A DNA stretch of 11,455 bases from an uncultured Clostridium sp. (lineage in GTDB: Bacteria; Bacillota; Clostridia; Lachnospirales; Lachnospiraceae): positions 1 through 11,455 of the forward strand of contig CAJJLI010000025.1 of assembly GCA_905192625.1 (NCBI GenBank), read 5' to 3'. A model generated the notes under the pieces. It was not told the origin of the DNA and made no database searches. It saw nothing but the letters and a program-made list of their open reading frames with translations. Positions within the stretch are counted from its first letter, which is position 1. Each line of letters opens with the position of its first letter. A program made the position numbers and the translations under genes. Below are positions 6,276 to 11,455 of the stretch, piece after piece.

Positions 6276-7043
6276 ATGGGTATTCGTATGAAAAATTTAA
6301 AAACGTATATCATAAATTTTTATGGAAAAATTTCTACTTTAGTGTTTGGAAAAAATACAATTGGGACAAGTCGTAAACTTCGAATCCTAACTAGGCTCTC
6401 ACCAATTGCACTTGCCTTTGGCATCTTTTTATATTCCATAATTGGGGTTGTTATCGTAGCAACTGGATGCTCGAAAACCACTACCTTATTTAACACTGAA
6501 ATGCAGGTGGATATCGCCAAAGAACTACTTCGATTTCACGTAATTGCCAATAGTGATTCCACACAAGATCAGAGTATAAAACTGGAGGTAAAAGAAGCAA
6601 TTATTAGCTATTTAAAACCCTACCTTAAAGATGCATCTAGTAAAACAGATGCGATGGATATCATTAAAGAGCAACTGGATTCTCTAAATTTAGTTGCAGA
6701 TGATATTCTATCCAAGAACGGTTTTTCATATTCCGCAAAATCTTCTTTAAGTTCTGCTACCTTTCCTATTAAAGTATATGGGGATATTACATTGCCACCA
6801 GGAGAGTATGATGCTTTAAGAATTGAACTTGGAAAGGCGGAAGGACAAAACTGGTGGTGTATTATGTTTCCACAGCTTTGTTTTGTGGATGCCACCTATA
6901 GCGTTGTTCCTGACGACTCAAAAAAACAATTAAAAACCTTACTCACCGAGGAGGAATATAAAGCCATCGTAACAGATGATGTAGATGTTGTTGTAAAATT
7001 CAAACTTGTGGATTGGTTTAAAAATTTATTTCAACAGGGCTAA
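6276..7043 (+). CDS. spoIIR: Stage II sporulation protein R (SpoIIR)
   Basis: SpoIIR is made in the forespore, exported to the intermembrane space, and triggers the SpoIIGA protease to cleave pro-sigma-E in the mother cell. This 255-residue copy has one membrane segment (about 41-63), then the signature RFHVIANSDS (86-95) and the tail signature NWWCIMFPQLC (192-202) with its two cysteines. Unusually, about 40 basic residues precede the membrane segment, and ATGC follows it like an imperfect lipobox. The start is uncertain: AAGAAAGG lies one base before the ATG at 6276 (too close) and 13 bases before an in-frame ATG at 6288 (rather far); 6288 would remove four residues. ispE follows after 146 bases but has its own promoter. 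Confidence 0.92.
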   Translation: MGIRMKNLKTYIINFYGKISTLVFGKNTIGTSRKLRILTRLSPIALAFGIFLYSIIGVVIVATGCSKTTTLFNTEMQVDIAKELLRFHVIANSDSTQDQSIKLEVKEAIISYLKPYLKDASSKTDAMDIIKEQLDSLNLVADDILSKNGFSYSAKSSLSSATFPIKVYGDITLPPGEYDALRIELGKAEGQNWWCIMFPQLCFVDATYSVVPDDSKKQLKTLLTEEEYKAIVTDDVDVVVKFKLVDWFKNLFQQG

Positions 7044-7069
7044 TATTTCACATGAACTTTGGGATTTAC

Positions 7070-7098
7070 TTGCAAAAGTCAAGGTCGCCTTTTATAAT
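7070..7098 (+). promoter_or_regulatory. Sigma-A promoter of ispE
   Basis: TTGCAA (7070-7075) and a perfect TATAAT (7093-7098) are separated by exactly 17 bases. Transcription would start near 7105, giving a leader of about 85 bases. The promoter lets ispE be made in vegetative cells although it lies behind a sporulation gene. Confidence 0.75.
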
Positions 7099-7189
7099 AG
7101 GGAAAGGGCTAAGAAAGATGACTATAGGCTTTTTCCAGTTGTTATACAAATTGCTTAGTCCATGTTTCGATAAATGTAAGGAGTCTCTT

Positions 7190-8068
7190 ATGGATAATAT
7201 CAACTTAAAAGCTTATGCAAAAATAAATCTCGCTCTTGATGTAATTGGTAGACGACCAAACGGATACCATGATGTAAGAATGATAATGCAAACCATTCGT
7301 CTTTACGATAAGGTGAATATAAAACGAATACAAACCAATGATATCATAGTCAAAACAAATTTACATTACCTTCCAACAAATGAAAACAATTTAGTCTATG
7401 CAGCCGCAAAACTCTTTAAGGAAACACTTAAAATCAAAGATGGTGTCCACGTTAATTTAGAAAAACGCATTCCCGTCGCAGCTGGAATGGCTGGAGGTAG
7501 TACAGATGCCGCAGCTACTTTATGGGGACTAAACGAAATGTTTGAAACGAAATTAACACTCGAAGAGCTTATGAAGCTTGGGGTAACATTAGGCGCAGAC
7601 GTACCATATTGTTTGCTTCGCGGTACCGCCTTATCAGAAGGAATCGGTGAAATATTAACCCCTCTTGATAATGCCCCTCCTTGTTTATGTTTAGTAGTAA
7701 AGCCACCAATTAGCGTTTCCACTAAATTTGTATATGAAAACCTTGTTCTTGATTCGAATATAGAACATCCAAATATTGATGGTATGATAAAGGCCATTCA
7801 TTCAAGGGATCTTTTAAAGGTAAGTTCTCTTCTTGGAAATGTATTGGAGTCTGTCACATTACAGGAATACCCTCAAATCAAACAAATCAAGGATGAATTA
7901 CTATCCCTTGGTGCAACCGGTGCTTTAATGAGCGGTAGTGGCCCAACGGTATTTGGTTTATTTGACGATAAAAAATTAGCTGAAAAAGCCTTCTATCAAT
8001 TTAAAGTTGGTGAATATGGAAAACAAACCTTCCTAACTTCATTTTACCATCCGAAATCATTTTCTTAA
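7190..8068 (+). CDS. ispE: 4-diphosphocytidyl-2-C-methyl-D-erythritol kinase
   Basis: This 292-residue GHMP kinase phosphorylates CDP-ME with ATP in the cytoplasmic MEP pathway of isoprenoid precursor synthesis. Visible features are AYAKINLALDV (8-18, with catalytic-region K11), GYHDV (25-29), the ATP-binding loop PVAAGMAGGSTDAA (95-108), LGADVPYCL (134-142) with the probable catalytic D137, and GALMSGSGPTVFGLF near the C-terminus. The start chosen is ATG 7190, six bases behind AAGGAG. The reading frame is open for 46 codons further upstream, but that part would span the promoter and lacks homology to the family. With this start the length fits IspE well. A terminator follows. Confidence 0.95.
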   Translation: MDNINLKAYAKINLALDVIGRRPNGYHDVRMIMQTIRLYDKVNIKRIQTNDIIVKTNLHYLPTNENNLVYAAAKLFKETLKIKDGVHVNLEKRIPVAAGMAGGSTDAAATLWGLNEMFETKLTLEELMKLGVTLGADVPYCLLRGTALSEGIGEILTPLDNAPPCLCLVVKPPISVSTKFVYENLVLDSNIEHPNIDGMIKAIHSRDLLKVSSLLGNVLESVTLQEYPQIKQIKDELLSLGATGALMSGSGPTVFGLFDDKKLAEKAFYQFKVGEYGKQTFLTSFYHPKSFS

Positions 8069-8102
8069 AGGCATAATTATAAGGCAAACCTTTCTTTCAC
8101 TC

Positions 8103-8151
8103 AAAAAGCGACGAAATAAGTTTTAAAAAACTTATTATAGTTGCTTTTTTT
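8103..8151 (+). terminator. Intrinsic terminator after ispE
   Basis: AAAAAGCGAC (8103-8112) pairs with GTTGCTTTTT with one G-U. Inside it ATAAGTTT (8115-8122) pairs with AAACTTAT, making a two-part stem, and a seven-T run (8145-8151) ends it. It separates ispE from the sporulation gene that follows. Confidence 0.8.
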
Positions 8152-8164
8152 GTTTTCGCTTTCT

Positions 8165-8193
8165 TCATAATATAAATTTTCGATGCATATAAT
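8165..8193 (+). promoter_or_regulatory. Sigma-E (mother-cell) promoter of the sipL-like gene
   Basis: TCATAAT (8165-8171) matches six of seven positions of the sigma-E -35 pattern [GT][AC]ATATT. After 14 bases, CATATAAT (8186-8193) matches seven of eight positions of the -10 pattern CATACAAT. The start point would be near 8200, about 50 bases before the TTG start codon. Mother-cell expression fits a coat assembly protein. Confidence 0.65.
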
Positions 8194-8250
8194 GTTGTAG
8201 ACAGGATGTGCAATATCACGGAGTTAAAAAACCTTAAAGGAGGGAGTCAC

Positions 8251-9822
8251 TTGGAACTTGTAACAAAAAATATCCACATGAATAAATTAAAATGCAAAAG
8301 CAGTTTGCAGATGACATTAGACGATGATTTTAATGTTCCAGATACAAGACCCGATGTTAGCAAACTAATAAAAACTGGTGGTGAATTAAAATTCAATGAA
8401 CAAAAGATGATGAACGGAAAGCTATACCTAAATGGTAATTTACATTTCACAGTCCTATACGTTAGTGATGAAAGCGAACGACCAATACAAAGTATCCGTG
8501 GTCAAATCCCATTCAATGAAGTTATGAATTTAACGGAAGACTGTAATCAAGAAAATGCTCATGTGAAATATGAAATTGAAGATATGAGTGTTAATATTAT
8601 CAATTCCAGAAAATTAAGCTTAAAAGCGCTCATAAGCCTATCTCTAGCTGTTGAAAGTGTTTATGATGAAGAAGGCGCAGTTGATGTCGACGGTGATAAC
8701 GATGTACATACTCTATCTAAAATAATTGATATCACTAACATGGCTGTAAACAAGCGAGATTCTTATCGCTTCCGCGATGAAATCGTATTACCAAACGACA
8801 AACACATAATCTCTGAGATTTTATTTAGTGATATTGAATTAAAGAATGTCGATATTCGGTTGTTAACCGATAAATTTACAATCAAAGGGGAACTTTTAGT
8901 CTTTATCTTATATCTTGGTGAAGGTGAGGGCCACCCGATTGAATATTATGAAACAGAGCTTCCATTTAGTTCTACCATTGATTGCAATGGCAGCTCCGAA
9001 GAAATGACTCCGGATATTACTTTATCATTGCTTGATAAACACCTTGAAATCAAACCGGATAGTGATGGTGAAGAACGCGTTGTAGATGTAGAAACTGTGC
9101 TTGAAGTAAATATAAAAATTTATGAAGAAACACAGATGGAAATCTTAAAAGACATCTATTCACCAACGCGAGATATCACACCTATATATAAAGATGTTTG
9201 TTATGAAAACCTCCTTATGAGAAATAGCAATAAGGCTAGAATTAATGAAAGAGTTAAAATTGATAGCAATCATCCTCGTATCTTACAGATTTGCCACGGT
9301 AGTGGAGATGTTAAGGTAGATGAAATCACCCCGATAGAGAATGGACTAAGAGTGGATGGAGTACTTAACATGAATATTCTTTATGTAACTTCCGAGGACT
9401 CTGCTCCTATGCAATCCATAAATAGTTTTATACCTTTCTCACAATTAATTGAGGTAAAGGACCTGAAACCAAATAGTTTGTATGACATTAAGCCAAGTCT
9501 AGAACAAATAAATATTATCATGCTAGATACTCAAGAAATCGAAGTGAAAGCAAGTGTAGTATTTAATGTTATTGTTTTTGACCAATTAGAAGAATCTTTC
9601 CTAATTGATTATAACGAAGCACCTCTTGACATGGATAAATTACAAGCAATGCCTGGAATGATAGGATACGTAGTTAAACCTGGTGATTCTTTATGGAGTA
9701 TCGCTAAGGCTTACCACACAACGGTTGATACAATAAAAGAAATAAATGATTTAGAGTCTGATATCATACATCCTGGTGATCATTTATTAATTGTAAAAGA
9801 AGTAACTCCAGTTTTTAGATAA
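8251..9822 (+). CDS. sipL: SipL-like spore coat morphogenetic protein (SPOCS/DUF3794 x3, LysM)
   Basis: This 523-residue protein has three SPOCS (DUF3794) repeats, each marked by a related motif at about 75-90 (PIQSIRGQIPFNEV), 228-243 (PIEYYETELPFSST) and 385-400 (PMQSINSFIPFSQL). A C-terminal LysM domain lies at about 473-514 (YVVKPGDSLWSIAKAYHTTV then IHPGDHLLI). This is the architecture of SipL of Clostridioides difficile, which binds SpoIVA and attaches the coat to the forespore; LysM is the interacting part there. The start chosen is TTG 8251, seven bases behind AAAGGAGGG. An in-frame ATG at 8206 would put that binding site inside the gene. There is no signal peptide, as expected for a mother-cell cytoplasmic protein. 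From memory, spoIIR and sipL also lie close together in C. difficile. Other DUF3794-LysM proteins exist, so the symbol is by architecture and context. Confidence 0.85.
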   Translation: MELVTKNIHMNKLKCKSSLQMTLDDDFNVPDTRPDVSKLIKTGGELKFNEQKMMNGKLYLNGNLHFTVLYVSDESERPIQSIRGQIPFNEVMNLTEDCNQENAHVKYEIEDMSVNIINSRKLSLKALISLSLAVESVYDEEGAVDVDGDNDVHTLSKIIDITNMAVNKRDSYRFRDEIVLPNDKHIISEILFSDIELKNVDIRLLTDKFTIKGELLVFILYLGEGEGHPIEYYETELPFSSTIDCNGSSEEMTPDITLSLLDKHLEIKPDSDGEERVVDVETVLEVNIKIYEETQMEILKDIYSPTRDITPIYKDVCYENLLMRNSNKARINERVKIDSNHPRILQICHGSGDVKVDEITPIENGLRVDGVLNMNILYVTSEDSAPMQSINSFIPFSQLIEVKDLKPNSLYDIKPSLEQINIIMLDTQEIEVKASVVFNVIVFDQLEESFLIDYNEAPLDMDKLQAMPGMIGYVVKPGDSLWSIAKAYHTTVDTIKEINDLESDIIHPGDHLLIVKEVTPVFR

Positions 9823-9828
9823 TTGCAA

Positions 9829-9866
9829 AAATAAAACGCTTCCTATTTTTAGGAAGCGTTTTATTT
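9829..9866. terminator. Bidirectional terminator between convergent genes
   Basis: A perfect 17-bp stem (9829-9845 with 9850-9866) surrounds a TTTT loop, with core ACGCTTCCTA. The stem ends in A- and T-rich arms, so both strands give a GC-bearing hairpin followed by a U-rich tract. It lies seven bases after the sipL-like stop and 42 bases beyond the stop of the minus-strand gene. Confidence 0.9.
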
Positions 9867-9907
9867 TATATACGCAAGTCTTTTATATTTTAAGTATGAT
9901 AATACTC

Positions 9908-10513
9908 TTATTTATTTAATTCTTCTTTCCATTTAGTTAATTTCTCTAACGTCGTATCTAGTGTTTTCTTACAAATGTCTGGCAATTCACCACCCCAGGC
10001 CTTTGTAGCTTGCTCAAATCCTTTTTTTACTGCATCCATCAACATTTCTGCTTTTTCTGGATCATTCCCAGATAAGGCTTTAGCAAAGGACACCAAGCGT
10101 TCTGATGTTTGCTCCACTCCATAATATCCATCTTCGGAAATTTCTTGCTGTGCTTTTTGTGCAGTTTCATGATCCACATTCACTTTTCCAGTTCGAAGCA
10201 ATTCATAAATATTATCCCCTGCTAACAGTGTTTTACCCTGTTCTAAAAACATCTTCTCTACAAGAGAACGAAGTTGTGCATTTCTAGCCTCTGCATCTGC
10301 CTTTAAGCGTTCAATCGTTTCTCTGTCTGACTTTACAGTATGCGTGGATTGATTCGCATTGGTTTCATAAGTAGCAGCCTCTTCTTTATAAGTATTGATG
10401 TTTTCTTTTCCAGTCGTGTGTTTTGACACTTCATTCTTCTGTTTTGATGTTGAATTTGCTGTTCTATTCTCATAGACAATTCCGCTTTTTGATACTCCTT
10501 GTATGCCCATCAT
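9908..10513 (-). CDS. Uncharacterised protein with a flagellar-type promoter
   Basis: I do not recognise a characterised family for this 201-residue protein. The N-terminal 60 residues are polar and low in hydrophobics (S, T, N, K), probably disordered. A helical, possibly coiled-coil segment follows (about 62-92, DRETIERLKADAEARNAQLR). The C-terminal core (about 125-197) contains ISEDGYYGVEQTSERLVSFA, GNDPEKAEML and WGGELPDICKKTLD. That core reminds me of DUF5610-like proteins and of sequences misleadingly named 'hydrogenase-4 component G'; this is from memory and weak. There is no signal peptide or membrane segment. ATG lies five bases behind AAGGAGG; a second ATG directly follows. The promoter is of sigma-D/sigma-28 type, so a role in motility or chemotaxis is the best inference. 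Confidence 0.8.
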   Translation of the reverse strand: MMGIQGVSKSGIVYENRTANSTSKQKNEVSKHTTGKENINTYKEEAATYETNANQSTHTVKSDRETIERLKADAEARNAQLRSLVEKMFLEQGKTLLAGDNIYELLRTGKVNVDHETAQKAQQEISEDGYYGVEQTSERLVSFAKALSGNDPEKAEMLMDAVKKGFEQATKAWGGELPDICKKTLDTTLEKLTKWKEELNK

Positions 10514-10565
10514 ATGACCCTCCTTGGTTCAGAAAAATATTACTATCAATTCGTTTATACTAAGC

Positions 10566-10593
10566 ATATCGGCTAAAATAAATAAAAGATTAG
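10566..10593 (-). promoter_or_regulatory. Sigma-D/sigma-28 (flagellar) promoter
   Basis: On the minus strand CTAAT (10589-10593) and GCCGATAT (10566-10573) are separated by 15 bases. The -10 matches the Bacillus sigma-D consensus GCCGATAT at every base, and the -35 matches CTAAA at four of five. The start point falls near 10558, about 45 bases before the start codon of the 201-residue protein gene. Confidence 0.8.
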
Positions 10594-10704
10594 TGTCCAT
10601 AAACAAAGAGTATCCAAATCACATTCTCGTAGTTAATTCCGACGTATAAATGAAATCTAAAAGCAATACCTTCCTTCCCGTGATGCACATGATTTCCCCA
10701 TGAT

Positions 10705-11427
10705 TTAATCTTTTGGTATGCATAAACTTCGCAATATCTCTTTTCTACTAACTTCATTTACCTTCAAATAATGAACAGGTTCATTCATGTCACTTAGTCT
10801 ATGGGCATCTGAATTTTTAATAAAAACACACTCTTGTAAATAAGGGTGTATTTTTAGAAGCTGCGTCTTTTGATTCCCATCTCTTATTTCTACGCAAGAG
10901 AATTGACTCGTTGGCGGTATGAATCCAAGGTTTGATAATAAACTATTGGAAGACTTATCAATGTGTGCAGGAACCATAATTCCTCCATATGATTTGATGA
11001 ATGGATACACATCATCAAAGGATATGCTCGTCGCCTGTATTAGGAGAGATTCAAACTCCCCACTCTCACAATCCTTATCATCCATAATAATTTGCTTTCC
11101 AAATATCTTGGGATCATTCCTTGTATGAAGCAATTTTGTTTGTACGTAAGCATCAAATTGCAACGCATCCTTTAACTGTTCAAATAAACATAAGACATGC
11201 ACTTCTTCCCTTGTTGTAAGTTCCATCCCTGGAATAACAACAATTCCATATCTTTCTCCAAGTTCCATTGCCGTTTTACAATGCAAGCAACTATTATGAT
11301 CGGTAATCGCAATTGCACACAATCCCTTAATTGCAGCCATTCCAATGATATTCGCCGGTGTCATATCATCATCCGCACAAGGAGATAGACAGGAATGGAT
11401 ATGAAAATCATATGGGATTGAAATCAT
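10705..11427 (-). CDS. PHP-domain metal-dependent phosphoesterase
   Basis: This 240-residue PHP protein is a predicted cytoplasmic phosphoesterase with a multi-metal site. All main metal-binding motifs are visible: DFHIHS (H9, H11), ITDHN (D43, H44), GMEL (E69), EVHVLCLF (H77), PAHIDKS (H155) and NSDAH (D207, H209). The substrate is not shown by the sequence; relatives act on nucleotides or small phosphates. ATG 11427 has no good Shine-Dalgarno sequence (only AAAAAG), and its frame is open to the window edge. Another frame ends in TGA overlapping it as ATGA after at least nine codons, so translation coupled to an upstream gene is likely. From memory, such PHP genes in Lachnospiraceae often sit in an operon with NADH-dependent [FeFe]-hydrogenase genes. 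I see no clear terminator downstream. Confidence 0.85.
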   Translation of the reverse strand: MISIPYDFHIHSCLSPCADDDMTPANIIGMAAIKGLCAIAITDHNSCLHCKTAMELGERYGIVVIPGMELTTREEVHVLCLFEQLKDALQFDAYVQTKLLHTRNDPKIFGKQIIMDDKDCESGEFESLLIQATSISFDDVYPFIKSYGGIMVPAHIDKSSNSLLSNLGFIPPTSQFSCVEIRDGNQKTQLLKIHPYLQECVFIKNSDAHRLSDMNEPVHYLKVNEVSRKEILRSLCIPKD

Positions 11428-11455
11428 GAACTTTTTGATAAACCAAAAGGGCAGC

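Noticed and set aside
7101..7136. Leader hairpin before ispE as a riboswitch or attenuator
   Set aside because: The stem needs three G-U pairs, and its first bases precede the predicted transcript start; no U run follows.
7052..7189. Longer N-terminus for IspE
   Set aside because: The 46 extra codons would span the sigma-A promoter and leader and do not match the family; AAGGAG is placed for ATG 7190.
7396..7797. Minus-strand open frame of 133 codons
   Set aside because: It is antisense to the conserved core of ispE, and its composition is a mirror of that gene; no ribosome binding site or family signature.
8206..8250. ATG start at 8206 for the sipL-like gene
   Set aside because: The strong AAAGGAGGG would then lie inside the coding region, and the ATG itself has no binding site; TTG 8251 has ideal spacing.
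1..11455. CRISPR array, insertion sequence, prophage or integration site
   Set aside because: No spaced direct repeats, transposase or integrase frames, target duplications or tRNA genes are visible; the window reads as stable core chromosome.

Overview
The window looks like a core chromosomal segment of an AT-rich, spore-forming, probably motile member of the Clostridia, most likely a Lachnospiraceae close to Lachnoclostridium. This is inferred from the protein families (a SpoIIQ-like protein, SpoIIR, a SipL-type coat protein, a DUF1934 protein, Ddl, IspE), from strong AGGAGG-type ribosome binding sites, and from U-rich intrinsic terminators. I see no tRNA, rRNA, CRISPR array, insertion sequence or phage gene. 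The interest lies in the regulatory DNA and in two poorly described proteins, not in an obvious new multi-gene system.

Left part (1-2680). A minus-strand gene for a SpoIIQ-like membrane protein with a fully degenerate LytM domain is preceded by a near-perfect forespore (sigma-F/G) promoter and followed by a terminator. Beyond it, a sigma-E-like promoter and a ribosome binding site point off the left edge to another minus-strand gene, plausibly spoIIID. Divergent from spoIIQ is plsC (1-acylglycerol-3-phosphate acyltransferase). Next comes a 156-residue membrane-anchored protein of unknown function, whose leader can form two mutually exclusive hairpins.

Middle part (2641-6132). These genes are on the minus strand: ddl (D-Ala-D-Ala ligase) followed after 21 bases by a DUF1934/YwiB-like gene; then, upstream of a 576-base stretch without genes, a small zinc-ribbon protein and a WYL-domain (YafY-like) regulator. 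A perfect 13-bp inverted repeat lies between the last two, and a 36-bp imperfect palindrome sits just upstream of the regulator. Both are operator candidates.

Right part (6164-11455). On the plus strand lie spoIIR (signal protein that triggers pro-sigma-E processing), ispE (MEP-pathway kinase, with its own sigma-A-type promoter) and a sipL-like gene (three SPOCS/DUF3794 repeats plus LysM, behind a sigma-E-like promoter). A bidirectional terminator separates these from a minus-strand gene of unknown function that carries an almost perfect sigma-D/sigma-28 flagellar promoter. A PHP-domain phosphoesterase gene closes the window and overlaps by ATGA what may be the end of another gene.

Taken together, three sporulation genes carry promoter motifs that fit their expected compartments (spoIIQ and spoIIR forespore, sipL mother cell). 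The housekeeping genes make membrane lipid, peptidoglycan precursor and isoprenoid precursor.
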